A stretch of 64,000 bases of DNA from Bremerella sp. JC817. GTDB taxonomy: Bacteria; Planctomycetota; Planctomycetia; Pirellulales; Pirellulaceae. Where the stretch lies: contig NZ_JBFEFG010000274.1 of NCBI RefSeq assembly GCF_040718835.1, positions 868,001-932,000 of the forward strand, read 5' to 3'. Every line of letters begins with the position of its first letter. Position 1 is the first letter of the stretch. The position numbers were made by a program, and so were the translations under genes. Below the pieces are notes generated by a model. That model was not told the origin of the DNA and made no database searches. It worked only from the letters and a program-made list of their open reading frames with translations. This document shows positions 16,447 through 24,280 of the stretch, piece by piece.

Positions 16447-16905
16447 GTGAGTGTAAAGCCGATGACCGACAACCAGCCGAAAGCTGCCATCACGGTGTCC
16501 AAACAATGTGCCCTTCTTGGAATGTCACGCAGCCAGTTTTATTGGCACGTCAAAAGGGGCACGTTTCATGCGCCGCTACGACTCTCGAACGGACGCCCTT
16601 ACTTCAATGCCTCGCAGGTCGAGGACAACCTCAAGGCCCGTGAATTGGGGATCGGGGTAAACGGGGAGTACGTTCTCTTCTACGAGCGAACGGATGAGCC
16701 ACAGAAGCCTCGTGAGACGCCGCCACCGAAGGCCGATCACACCGAGTTGCTGGACGGCCTGCACGCCCTCGGCCTGACCAGTGTGACGGCGAAACAAGTG
16801 GCGGAAGCGGTGTCGGTCTGTTACCCGAAAGGCACCTGCAACGTGGACGAAAACGACATTCTCCGCACAGTCTTCCGACACTTGAAGCGTGCAGGAGTTG
16901 GCTGA
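16447..16905 (+). CDS. Helix-turn-helix protein, excisionase-like
   Basis: A 152-residue protein. Residues about 15-60 form an excisionase/MerR-like HTH (KQCALLGMSRSQFYWHVKRG, then NGRPYFNASQVEDNL). Residues 90-152 are a separate small helical domain. I start it at GTG 16447, with GGAG 8 nt upstream; ATG 16462 is possible. It lies between the RuvB-like ATPase and the tyrosine recombinase and is a good candidate directionality factor for the latter. Confidence 0.72.
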   Translation: MSVKPMTDNQPKAAITVSKQCALLGMSRSQFYWHVKRGTFHAPLRLSNGRPYFNASQVEDNLKARELGIGVNGEYVLFYERTDEPQKPRETPPPKADHTELLDGLHALGLTSVTAKQVAEAVSVCYPKGTCNVDENDILRTVFRHLKRAGVG

Positions 16906-17039
16906 TTCGTCGGCGAAGTCTGGTCGGCGTTTCCACGAAGTCTGTTGGGAACGCTGACGAAGTGCGTGCGGTTGCCGTCGAGTTTTGTGCGGCCAGTGTT
17001 CGGATCGTGTGAGAAGTCCTGCCGATAGGAGCAAGAAAG

Positions 17040-17963
17040 ATGTCCGAAGACCAATCCGAAAACTGTTCGGAATTAAGCAATGTAAGTCCCGTTATCATGC
17101 GTTCGCCGGAATCCTCGGGGCAGATAATCCGACAGGCCGACTCCGATGAGCAACTGGTCGCACTCTGGCTGCATGGTCGCCCGAAGCACACGCAGCGAGC
17201 CTACGGGCGTGAAGCCGAGCGGTTCATGGCGTTCGCCGACAAGCCGCTTCGGTCGGTGAAGCTGCTCGACCTGCAAGCCTTTGCCGACCATCTGGCCGAG
17301 ACGTTGAAGGAATCGTCGGTGCATCGCAGCTTGAGCGCCGTGAAGAGCCTGTTCGCCTTCGGCTTCCAGCTTGGCTACTTCCAGTTCGATGTGGGCCGTG
17401 CGCTCAAGCTGCCGGGCTTTCGGGACGAATTGGCCGAGCGAATCCTCGGTGAAACTGAAGTCCTGCGGATCATCTCGCTGGAGCCGAACCCTCGAAACCG
17501 AGCGATCCTGTTGACGTTCTACGCTGGTGGCTTCCGTGTTTCGGAGATTTGCTCGCTCAAATGGAGGCACCTGCAAGAGCGGGACAACGCCGGGCAGATC
17601 ACCGTGTTCGGCAAAGGCGACAAGACTCGCACGGTACTGATCCCTCAGAGCGTCTGGGATACCCTGATGGCGCTGCAACGTGATGCTCCTACCGATGCTC
17701 CTGTGTTTCTGAGCCGGAAGAAGGGACATCTGGACGAATCAGCGGTTTGGCGAATCGTGAAGAAGGCGACCAAGCGAGCCGGGATCGCCAAAGACGTGTC
17801 GTGTCACTGGTTTCGCCATGCCCACGCCAGCCATGCACTCGACCGGGGCTGCCCGATCCATCTTGTGCAGGCCACGCTGGGGCATTCGTCGATCTCGACG
17901 ACTGGCCGTTACCTGCACGCACGTCCGACCGATTCCAGCGGCAACTATCTGCCGGTCGGATGA
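17040..17963 (+). CDS. Tyrosine recombinase (XerC/D-like)
   Basis: A 307-residue tyrosine recombinase with a SAM-like N-terminal domain (about 35-120) and a catalytic domain carrying Arg166, Lys192 or Lys195 in the beta-hairpin (FGKGDKTR), H256-x-x-R259, His282 in LGHSS, and the nucleophile Tyr291. The length and motif spacing match XerC/XerD and integron or plasmid resolvase relatives rather than large phage integrases. ATG 17040 has AGGAG 8 nt upstream. It ends the RuvB-like / HTH operon. It could resolve element multimers or rearrange the surrounding array; this is inference. Confidence 0.9.
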   Translation: MSEDQSENCSELSNVSPVIMRSPESSGQIIRQADSDEQLVALWLHGRPKHTQRAYGREAERFMAFADKPLRSVKLLDLQAFADHLAETLKESSVHRSLSAVKSLFAFGFQLGYFQFDVGRALKLPGFRDELAERILGETEVLRIISLEPNPRNRAILLTFYAGGFRVSEICSLKWRHLQERDNAGQITVFGKGDKTRTVLIPQSVWDTLMALQRDAPTDAPVFLSRKKGHLDESAVWRIVKKATKRAGIAKDVSCHWFRHAHASHALDRGCPIHLVQATLGHSSISTTGRYLHARPTDSSGNYLPVG

Positions 17964-17974
17964 GGATGTGACTG

Positions 17975-17985
17975 GGCACCTGCTA
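17975..17985 (+). repeat. GGCACCYGCTA leader repeat, copy 9
   Basis: GGCACCTGCTA, 11 nt after the recombinase stop codon and 41 nt before ATG 18027. Confidence 0.85.
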
Positions 17986-18026
17986 TCCGAGGGAACAATC
18001 TCACCTTGCTTCCTCGGAGAACAACT

Positions 18027-18332
18027 ATGAGCAGAACCGCCGTTGCCCAAGCCGCCAACGAAATCATCCAGCAAGCCTGCTCGGACGCCAGTGCTGTGCA
18101 GGATGCCGTCAACCTCATCGCCATCGTTGGATCATTTCACCGACAACTGCTGGCGATGCGGCAGGCTGGCGTGTTCGGTGATGACTTGAACAACCACCCG
18201 GTCTCTCTCGCATTCGTGAGCAAGCTCAATTCGCTCTGTCGGATGTCACTGGACCGAGAGATCAAGGCGTTCGAGGCCATCGACCGGCTCCAGCGAGGCG
18301 AAGACGCTGAGTTCGAGGTTCTTCCGCTCTGA
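18027..18332 (+). CDS. Small helical protein of unknown function
   Basis: A 101-residue all-helical protein. No family recognised. The start ATG 18027 has CGGAG 8 nt upstream. It follows the tyrosine recombinase but has its own repeat-led leader, so it is probably a separate unit. Confidence 0.72.
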   Translation: MSRTAVAQAANEIIQQACSDASAVQDAVNLIAIVGSFHRQLLAMRQAGVFGDDLNNHPVSLAFVSKLNSLCRMSLDREIKAFEAIDRLQRGEDAEFEVLPL

Positions 18333-18368
18333 CCTATACGGTTATGCCCTGTTTGATCGCCGACTCGG

Positions 18369-18379
18369 GGCACCCGCTA
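18369..18379 (+). repeat. GGCACCYGCTA leader repeat, copy 10
   Basis: GGCACCCGCTA, 36 nt after the previous stop codon and 45 nt before ATG 18425. Confidence 0.85.
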
Positions 18380-18397
18380 CGTCTCCAGTTACGCATT

Positions 18398-18409
18398 CCA
18401 ACTTTTGCA
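18398..18409 (+). promoter_or_regulatory. CCAACTTTTGCA leader motif, copy d
   Basis: Exact CCAACTTTTGCA, followed by TTCTGGAG and ATG 18425. It shares the leader with repeat copy 10. Confidence 0.6.
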
Positions 18410-18424
18410 TTCTGGAGACTGGCG

Positions 18425-18841
18425 ATGCCCGAGATCACTGCAAGCTTTACGTTCCACGGTCACGAACTGACCGCCGATGTCGTCAATCCGGGCGATTGGT
18501 TCGGCAAGACATGGCTGATCTGCATTGAAGGCGGCTTCACCCCACTGTTCCTGATCGTCGAATCGGACTCGGCGAGCGATGCCATCTCTGAACTCGCCGA
18601 CTCCGAAGAGTACGGACACCACATCATCGTCGATGAAGCTGATCTCGCCGACTATGCCCACGAGACCTGCGAGTATTCGGGGTCGGGGAAGGTGATCGAC
18701 ACCGACTGGCTCAGCATTCACGGCTGCGAAGGCTGCCCCGTGCCGTTCCAGTGCCGCTACCACGGGGACGGTCTGCCTGCTGAGGGCGTGCTGCCGACCG
18801 AGTTCTGCTGGGATGATCTTGACTCCGACGAGGACGAGTAA
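18425..18841 (+). CDS. Acidic protein of unknown function
   Basis: A 138-residue acidic protein with six cysteines (including CEGCPVPFQC near residue 100) and an Asp/Glu tail (DDLDSDEDE). No family recognised. The Cys cluster could bind zinc. Start ATG 18425 with TGGAG upstream; the stop codon is one base before repeat copy 11. Confidence 0.74.
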   Translation: MPEITASFTFHGHELTADVVNPGDWFGKTWLICIEGGFTPLFLIVESDSASDAISELADSEEYGHHIIVDEADLADYAHETCEYSGSGKVIDTDWLSIHGCEGCPVPFQCRYHGDGLPAEGVLPTEFCWDDLDSDEDE

Positions 18842-18842
18842 A

Positions 18843-18853
18843 GGCACCTGCTA
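18843..18853 (+). repeat. GGCACCYGCTA leader repeat, copy 11
   Basis: GGCACCTGCTA, one base after the previous stop codon and 41 nt before ATG 18895. Confidence 0.85.
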
Positions 18854-18894
18854 GTTGGGCATAACTCACTTTCACCAAGAGCAGGAGAACACAA

Positions 18895-19323
18895 ATGGGT
18901 TGGTTGTTTCCGTATGGCGCAACACGCAAGAGCCTCGTCGAAGATCGCACGAAAGCATGGGAGAGGCAGGTCGGTGAGATGCTCGTCCGCACCGAATGCC
19001 TGAAGCACTGTGTGCGGGGCGGTCGGTTTCGTTTCGTGCTGTGGACCGTGTGGCGCAGAACGTTCACGGTCGATGGCGTCGAAGTGCGTCCCGAGGAACG
19101 CTGGATCGGCTGCGACCTGATGCAATACAGCCGAGACAACCAAGGTTTCGGCTACAAGGATATGTCGGAAGCAGAACACCCGTTTTATTTCTCCGTGCCG
19201 CTGTCCTATCTGGAACTCGTGCCCATCAAGCGATTCGGCGGCAACGAGGAGTGGCGGGCCATCGTGGTTGAACATCACCGCCGTCAAGCAGAGAAGCGGA
19301 AGGGTCGGGCCATCATCATCTGA
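18895..19323 (+). CDS. Basic protein of unknown function
   Basis: A 142-residue basic protein with an N-terminal Trp/Phe patch (MGWLFPYG) and an Arg/Trp-rich beta region. No family recognised. ATG 18895 has CAGGAG upstream. It is one unit of the repeat-led array. Confidence 0.74.
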   Translation: MGWLFPYGATRKSLVEDRTKAWERQVGEMLVRTECLKHCVRGGRFRFVLWTVWRRTFTVDGVEVRPEERWIGCDLMQYSRDNQGFGYKDMSEAEHPFYFSVPLSYLELVPIKRFGGNEEWRAIVVEHHRRQAEKRKGRAIII

Positions 19324-19337
19324 TCTGAGCCTGACAA

Positions 19338-19348
19338 GGCACCTGCTA
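19338..19348 (+). repeat. GGCACCYGCTA leader repeat, copy 12
   Basis: GGCACCTGCTA, 14 nt after the previous stop codon and 42 nt before ATG 19391. Confidence 0.85.
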
Positions 19349-19390
19349 CCGGCGTGCTGGTCAACATCACCACCACGCAGGAGCAGGATC

Positions 19391-19630
19391 ATGCCGCAAC
19401 AGCAACTCTTCACGGTCGTCGAATACAGCAGCTTCTTCGCAGTCCGCCACAACCCATCGGGCGACGAACACCCGATGGTTGACGGCGTTGACACGCTGTT
19501 CGACGAGGACGGCCACGCTCTCTGTCCCGGCACGCCGGGCTTCATCGAGACGTGGGCAGAAGTTCTCAACGCCGACGAGAACTCCACGCTCGAAGCCTAC
19601 TTCCCTGACCGCATCGACGCCGCTGCCTGA
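19391..19630 (+). CDS. Small acidic protein of unknown function
   Basis: A 79-residue acidic protein. No family recognised. The start ATG 19391 is set by AGGAGCAGG just upstream. It is one unit of the repeat-led array. Confidence 0.72.
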   Translation: MPQQQLFTVVEYSSFFAVRHNPSGDEHPMVDGVDTLFDEDGHALCPGTPGFIETWAEVLNADENSTLEAYFPDRIDAAA

Positions 19631-19637
19631 TCGGAGA

Positions 19638-19648
19638 GGCACCCGCTA
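19638..19648 (+). repeat. GGCACCYGCTA leader repeat, copy 13
   Basis: GGCACCCGCTA, 7 nt after the previous stop codon and 41 nt before ATG 19690. Confidence 0.85.
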
Positions 19649-19689
19649 ACGCAGCATCAACTCACGCAATTAGAACAACAGGAGTCGTC

Positions 19690-19977
19690 ATGGTCGCAGA
19701 ACGCAAACCGCTTTTTCCTTTGGGCCAGATAGTAGCAACGACGCAATGTCTCAGTGAACTTGAGGCTGCCGGACAGACCCCGCTGGAGTTCATTCAGCAA
19801 CACGCCACGGGTCAGTGGGGATTGGTGTGCGAGGAGGACCGACAAGCCAACGAGGACGCATTGCGCAACGACGAAAGGCTGCTCAGCGTCTTCAAGACTA
19901 AGCTCGGATGCAAGCTCTACTGCATCACCGAGTGGGATCGCTCCGTCACAACGCTTTTGTGCGCCATCGAGTATTGA
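19690..19977 (+). CDS. Plasmid-related protein family, conserved in integrative elements
   Basis: A 95-residue protein. The order LGQIVAT, then LEFIQQHATGQWG, EEDRQANEDAL and ITEWDRSVTT is that of a small family often found on plasmids and integrative elements and named only 'plasmid related protein'. Its biochemical role is unknown to me. ATG 19690 has AGGAG upstream. Its presence supports the view that this region belongs to a transferable element. Confidence 0.78.
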   Translation: MVAERKPLFPLGQIVATTQCLSELEAAGQTPLEFIQQHATGQWGLVCEEDRQANEDALRNDERLLSVFKTKLGCKLYCITEWDRSVTTLLCAIEY

Positions 19978-19989
19978 TCCAGTCGGCGA

Positions 19990-20000
19990 GGCACCTGCTA
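19990..20000 (+). repeat. GGCACCYGCTA leader repeat, copy 14
   Basis: GGCACCTGCTA, 12 nt after the previous stop codon and 43 nt before ATG 20044. It is the last copy in the main array. Confidence 0.85.
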
Positions 20001-20043
20001 GGAAGTCGTAAGAACAACACACATCACTTCGCAGGAGCAGCAC

Positions 20044-20289
20044 ATGCACGATCCGACTGAAGACATCCGCAGGACCATGACGGCTGAGATCAACGCCCAG
20101 CCGGGCAGCCGAGAACATCTCGAACAGCAGCACGGTCAGGTCTGGGACACGCAAGAACTCCAGCGTGATTTCGTTGTCTTGGGTTTCTGTGCCCCGTTTG
20201 TGGTCGTTGCTGAGAAGGAAAGCGGTCGTCGTGGCTCGCTTCTCTTCCAGCATTCCCCTCGGCTCTATCATTCGTTCCAGCCCGAGTGA
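20044..20289 (+). CDS. Small protein of unknown function
   Basis: An 81-residue protein with a helical first half (REHLEQQHGQVWDTQEL) and a beta-rich second half (FVVVAEKESGRRGSLLFQHS). No named family recognised. ATG 20044 has AGGAGCAG upstream. A terminator-like hairpin follows at 20301-20350. Confidence 0.75.
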   Translation: MHDPTEDIRRTMTAEINAQPGSREHLEQQHGQVWDTQELQRDFVVLGFCAPFVVVAEKESGRRGSLLFQHSPRLYHSFQPE

Positions 20290-20300
20290 GCAGGTCTCCG

Positions 20301-20350
20301 AGCCAGTCCCAGTTCCACTCGTCGTGGGCTGGGGCTGGCTTTCCCTTTTG
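20301..20350 (+). terminator. Terminator-like hairpin
   Basis: AGCCAGTCCCAG (20301-20312) pairs with CTGGGGCTGGCT (20329-20340) over 12 bp with one G-U, and TTTCCCTTTT follows. It lies between the 81- and 77-residue genes and may end the array transcript. Confidence 0.6.
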
Positions 20351-20360
20351 GAGCAGGCAC

Positions 20361-20594
20361 ATGGAGCGAGATCAGGCATACGTCGGGATGCTGGTGGTAT
20401 TCGGGAAGCACGGCGAGGAAAAGATGCTCGGCAAGATCGTCGCCGTGAATCCGGCACGGGCCAAAGTTGAGACGCTGGAGCCGAGAGCCGAGCGTCCAGT
20501 CGGCACGAGATTCAATGTTCCGTATGCCCTGATGCGGCCAGCCGAAGAGCATGAGGCACCGGCGACTGAAGAAGTTGGGGTGCAAAAGTTGTAA
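20361..20594 (+). CDS. Small beta-rich protein of unknown function
   Basis: A 77-residue protein whose first 55 residues have an SH3/KOW-like pattern (YVGMLVVFGKHGEEKMLGKIVAVNPARAKVET). ATG 20361 has GGAGCAG upstream. Its last codons (VQKL) are encoded by a reverse copy of the CCAACTTTTGCA motif. There is no GGCACCYGCTA copy before it. Confidence 0.65.
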   Translation: MERDQAYVGMLVVFGKHGEEKMLGKIVAVNPARAKVETLEPRAERPVGTRFNVPYALMRPAEEHEAPATEEVGVQKL

Positions 20595-20802
20595 TCAAAC
20601 AATGTGTTCACTGCTTGACCGGCAAGAACTCGCAGGGGGCGGGTTTCTATCCACTACACGACCACCCTTTTCTTTATTGCTCGTCCGTTTCGTTTTCAGC
20701 CGCAGGATCAAACCAAGCCCAGATTTGCGAAGTCGAAAAATCCGCCGACAGAAAAACTGCTGGCTGGTAATGTCGCCCATGTCCGGCTGTTGCAAAAGTT
20801 GT
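20581..20802 (-). other. Gap between convergent genes with two identical reverse leader motifs
   Basis: The ~290 bp between the convergent genes ending at 20,594 and 20,884 hold no convincing gene. TGCAAAAGTTGT occurs twice, at 20581-20592 and 20791-20802, as exact copies 210 bp apart; read on the minus strand they match the CCAACTTTTGCA leader motif in 11 of 12 positions. The segment may be the remnant of a lost unit on the minus strand. Confidence 0.45.
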
Positions 20803-20883
20803 CTTCGTCTGCCGGATGAGCTTGTGCTGTTGGGCTGGTTGTGGTCTTAGAAAGTGTGGGACTCCCCCAAAACCCGCCGCCAT

Positions 20884-22884
20884 TCAGTCGTTGCTGGGGA
20901 GGGTTGAAGCTTCCGACTGAGTTTCGCTCGTTTCTGCAATCTGGTCGTCGAAACACGGGATTTCTTCCAATCTCGGGTCTCCCCTCAAAAAACGGGAGAC
21001 AGAATATAGTTCCATTTGTTGTGGGGGGTGTAGAGAAGAGAGGAACGGATCAGGTTCGCCGAACTTGTAGGCCACTGCCTTCCCGATCCCATACCGCCTT
21101 GCCCGGTGAGTCGTGCCACCCCCTTTCTTCCGAGGATGGTCGTATTCAACGGCAACGTACAGCCATTCCATCTCCCTCAAACAACGAAAGAAGGCCGCCT
21201 GTTTGTCGTGATTTCGTAGATTCAGGCCGAAATCCTGAAGGATTGATGGCAGCCCTGATTCTGGAATCTCACGATCACAACCTTTGACATGCCGCAGGAA
21301 GAATGCCATCGCTCGAAACAACCGCTGCTGCTTCTCTGGCTTCTTGGCCTGCTTTTCTCCGAACACGATGGAAGCCAACTTCTCACGCAACAACTGCTTC
21401 TCTTCCTCGGTGAACGTGATCTCGACTTCGGATGGCACCACTGGCGGTGGCGCTTCACGCCGGACATCCCACGTTCCCTTGTCTGCCAGTTGAAACCCGA
21501 TCTTCTCCCACTCTGACGCCACAACCTGCCAAGTGTAGGACGGTTCGCTCTGCCAGACTCCCCGAGCAATTCGGCGAATGTCTGCGTCTACCGTCTTTCG
21601 GTTGTCCGGCAGGCGAGAACAGATCGAGACATCCGGCAACTCATCCACGAACCGCATCACGATCTCGACGGCATCGTCTTCACTGACGCCCTGAGCGTGC
21701 AGCGCCCCCAAAGTGACGTAGATGCCCGCATTGAAGTGCGCAAATTGGCCAAGCTCTGCCTTCGCCCACAGGTTGACGAAAGCACCACGAGTTTTGCCTC
21801 GCAGCTTCCCGCTACTCTTTCGCTTCTTCTTTGCCGAAGCCTGCTTCGCTGGATCACCAGCCTGCCGGTCAGACGCACTGCCACAATTCTCGGCAGCGCA
21901 ACTCAGATCGAGACGCTCCAGCACGAAAGACAGGACAGCATCTCTGTCCATGTATTGCCGGTTCCGATTAAGCAGCCAGTTCGCATAGCCCTCGACATCC
22001 TGCCGCAGCTTCCCCTTTCGCCAGACAAGATGCAGGGGCTTGTCCAGCAGAACGATCCGGCCTCGTGCCAACGGTAGACGTTGGCCAAACTGACGGGCCG
22101 GAAATACCTCGACTGGCCGGATGCCTTCTCGTTCTTCTTCCGGCAGAGCCTTGATGCTGTCGGCAGTCAGGAAGATGTCGGGATGTCTCCGTTCCAACTT
22201 TTGGAATTCTTCCTTCAACCACTTCCGACGAGTTTTAAGCGGCGACTTCTTGCCGAAGAACAGGATGATGTGAACGCCACGGGCGTCTTCCTCAGCCACC
22301 TGAACGTGGCAACGGAGCTTCCCGTGAAAGTGGCCGAGCAAGACTTCGAGGCGTTTGAGGAACAGTGAGTAAGACACCTTGTGCAAGTCGAGATCGATCA
22401 TCAGATGACACGACTGTTCGCCGCCAAAGATGCCAAACTCCTCACTGCCTGAAAGATGGCTCACGACACGCTGGAGCGTCAGAGACTCGTTGAACGACCG
22501 CCAGCCTTCCTCGTCAATCGTGGTGTCCCAATACCTCTCGCCTGCCGAGTCAGTGACATACGCCCCCTTGCAGCGCTTGATGAGTCGGTTTCGGTTGGCT
22601 GGCTTCACGAACGCAAGATAGAAAAGATGCTTGGCCCGCTCCAACGGCGTAAGGACGACAGGCGTGGTCTGGTCTTCGTGGTAGAGATGGATGGTCTTGA
22701 CGATCTTCGCCGTGGAATCGATGACGGTCAGCTTCCGTTCTTCAATCTGCTCGAACAACGCTGCCGGTTCTGTCTTCGCTCTGACCTTCCGGCTTCGCAT
22801 TCGCCAGATGTTCCGTGTGGCAAGTGTTCGTGGCACATCCTTCCAACGACTGTAGACCTGTGGTTTACGCTTTCGACGAGCCAT
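20884..22884 (-). CDS. AEP-type primase / replication protein of the element
   Basis: A 666-residue protein from ATG 22884 (AGGAGG 9 nt upstream). It has the landmarks of archaeo-eukaryotic primases: DLD at 164-166 (LMIDLDLHK), a GVHIILF segment at 203-209, and VEVFPARQFGQRLPL at about 258-272, which matches the third AEP motif region. The rest (about 330-666) includes a helical domain and a C-terminal winged-helix-like region. AEP proteins of this layout initiate replication of plasmids and mobile elements. The start overlaps the preceding HTH gene by 20 nt, so they are coupled. The basic N-terminal 40 residues may bind DNA. Confidence 0.8.
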   Translation of the reverse strand: MARRKRKPQVYSRWKDVPRTLATRNIWRMRSRKVRAKTEPAALFEQIEERKLTVIDSTAKIVKTIHLYHEDQTTPVVLTPLERAKHLFYLAFVKPANRNRLIKRCKGAYVTDSAGERYWDTTIDEEGWRSFNESLTLQRVVSHLSGSEEFGIFGGEQSCHLMIDLDLHKVSYSLFLKRLEVLLGHFHGKLRCHVQVAEEDARGVHIILFFGKKSPLKTRRKWLKEEFQKLERRHPDIFLTADSIKALPEEEREGIRPVEVFPARQFGQRLPLARGRIVLLDKPLHLVWRKGKLRQDVEGYANWLLNRNRQYMDRDAVLSFVLERLDLSCAAENCGSASDRQAGDPAKQASAKKKRKSSGKLRGKTRGAFVNLWAKAELGQFAHFNAGIYVTLGALHAQGVSEDDAVEIVMRFVDELPDVSICSRLPDNRKTVDADIRRIARGVWQSEPSYTWQVVASEWEKIGFQLADKGTWDVRREAPPPVVPSEVEITFTEEEKQLLREKLASIVFGEKQAKKPEKQQRLFRAMAFFLRHVKGCDREIPESGLPSILQDFGLNLRNHDKQAAFFRCLREMEWLYVAVEYDHPRKKGGGTTHRARRYGIGKAVAYKFGEPDPFLSSLHPPQQMELYSVSRFLRGDPRLEEIPCFDDQIAETSETQSEASTLPSND

Positions 22885-23182
22885 TTCTGTTGTCCTCCTT
22901 GACTGGGGCTGTGGAATTGTTTGAGTGGGCCTGCTGCTTTTCAAGAGCGTCTGCTTGCTCAGCGGTGTAGTAGGCTCGTCTTGCCAACTTGATCTCGGGC
23001 TTGGGCAAGTCTCCCTTGGCGACCCGCCACCGGAACGCCTCGTAGGTGAGGCCCAGTCGGGCAGCCATCTGCTTTTGGTCACAAAGTCCGAGTGCGCTGC
23101 AAATCTCAGACTGTGAGATGCGGCTCAGAACTTTGGGGCCAAAAATGCGAACCGCCGATGTGAGAAGTTGTTTGTCTGTCAT
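22865..23182 (-). CDS. Helix-turn-helix protein coupled to the primase gene
   Basis: A 105-residue protein with a MerR/excisionase-like HTH (LCDQKQMAARLGLTYEAFRWRVAKG, residues about 28-52) and a following YYTAEQADALEKQ helix. ATG 23182 has GGAGG 5 nt upstream; a longer frame to 23,311 lacks a ribosome site. It overlaps the primase start by 20 nt. It probably recognises the origin or regulates replication; this is inference. Confidence 0.75.
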   Translation of the reverse strand: MTDKQLLTSAVRIFGPKVLSRISQSEICSALGLCDQKQMAARLGLTYEAFRWRVAKGDLPKPEIKLARRAYYTAEQADALEKQQAHSNNSTAPVKEDNRNGSSKA

Positions 23183-23389
23183 GTGATCCTCCACGCTCAA
23201 CAGAGTGTGGATGCCACATTTTTTGACAGAAAATGGGGTGAGCATCGCCGACGAACGGCAATTTGACGGGTTTCTTGAATTGTCGTAGAAGGGGCTTACT
23301 TGCTGAGACAACTCAGGGCGACATGCGACTGACTGCGTGGCTGGCTTGACTTTGGATCAGCGAGAGCCTCATCGGAAGGGAATCCGACA

Positions 23390-23707
23390 ATGACTGCGCA
23401 GTCACAAACACCACCAAATGCCATCGTAGAATGGCTCATCTCGCATGGAGATGCGTACAACGACAAGTCTCTGTTCCACATCGAACACGGCGATTGGGAG
23501 ATCGAAGCATCGAAGACGATGTTCGGCTCATACGCCTTGAACATCGTGAGACACGACCGATCACAATGGCTCTCGTGGGAAATCTACGACGGCGGGTGCT
23601 TCTACCAAGAGGGTCGCCCAAATGCTCCAACCAGAAGCTCTGCCGAAGTGATCGCAGAGAGTATCCTCGCCGAGCTTCAGGCAAGGCAGGCCGTCTCAAA
23701 GGCATGA
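23390..23707 (+). CDS. Small protein of unknown function
   Basis: A 105-residue protein, beta-rich in the centre (WEIEASKTMFGSYALNIVRH) with a helical C-terminus (AEVIAESILAELQARQ). No family recognised. It is divergent from the HTH-primase operon (207 bp between starts, which must hold both promoters). It has no repeat copy in front. Confidence 0.7.
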   Translation: MTAQSQTPPNAIVEWLISHGDAYNDKSLFHIEHGDWEIEASKTMFGSYALNIVRHDRSQWLSWEIYDGGCFYQEGRPNAPTRSSAEVIAESILAELQARQAVSKA

Positions 23708-23728
23708 GCGATCTGAACCAAGGGAAGA

Positions 23729-23739
23729 GGCACCTGCTG
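23729..23739 (+). repeat. GGCACCYGCTA leader repeat, copy 15 (variant)
   Basis: GGCACCTGCTG (one change), 21 nt after the previous stop codon and 46 nt before ATG 23786. Confidence 0.75.
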
Positions 23740-23785
23740 TCTGCGGACACAGGTGCTTCTTCATTACAACTCTTGGAATGCAACG

Positions 23786-24280
23786 ATGCCGAGCGACGAC
23801 TTCGACGATCTCCAACCCCGCCAAGCCCAAACCAACGAAGAGAAATTCGAAACACTACTGGACTTGCTGTCCAGTGGATTCGTGAACGACCCAGACCTTG
23901 ATCTGGTTCGGGACTTGGCGCTCCAACACCTGCTGACGTTCCCGCAGCTTCCCGACCGCACCATCGACATCATGCGGTCAATTCTCGCCGACATGGACGA
24001 CAGCGAACCTGTTCTCAATCGCAAGGTGGCAGCAATCGACGTTCTGGCTCACATGGGGCCGCAGGCCAAGCCCGCTTTTGCGACTTTGAACGGCCTGCTG
24101 CCGCTCATGGAGTCGGATCGGGACATTGAGCGGTCGTTGGCCCTGCGAGCGGCAAGGGCCATGTGGAAGATCGCAGGGGACTCGGAACTTGCGGCAGAAG
24201 TCGCTGGGAAGCTGGTGGAAGACGAAGAAAAGTGGTTGGTGGTTCACGCTGCCGAGTTGTTGGGTGAATTGGACTCGTGA
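23786..24280 (+). CDS. HEAT-like repeat protein
   Basis: A 164-residue protein of paired helices with HEAT character (RKVAAIDVLAHMGPQAKPA, then ERSLALRAARAMWKI). It is about the size of the HEAT protein at 9,914 and shares the LRxxxxxx spacing; they may be paralogues. The 3' end overlaps the convergent MFS transporter gene by 37 nt. The role is unknown. Confidence 0.7.
   Translation: MPSDDFDDLQPRQAQTNEEKFETLLDLLSSGFVNDPDLDLVRDLALQHLLTFPQLPDRTIDIMRSILADMDDSEPVLNRKVAAIDVLAHMGPQAKPAFATLNGLLPLMESDRDIERSLALRAARAMWKIAGDSELAAEVAGKLVEDEEKWLVVHAAELLGELDS

Noticed and set aside
16831..17576. GGCACCTGCAA at 16831 and 17566, one base from the leader repeat
   Set aside because: Both lie deep inside coding sequence (HTH gene and tyrosine recombinase) with no start codon 36-49 nt downstream, so they are chance matches.
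20630..20690. tRNA-like string (GTAGTGGATAG on the minus strand) in the gap between convergent genes
   Set aside because: No matching acceptor stem and no TTCGA T-loop, so it is not a tRNA gene or a clear relic.
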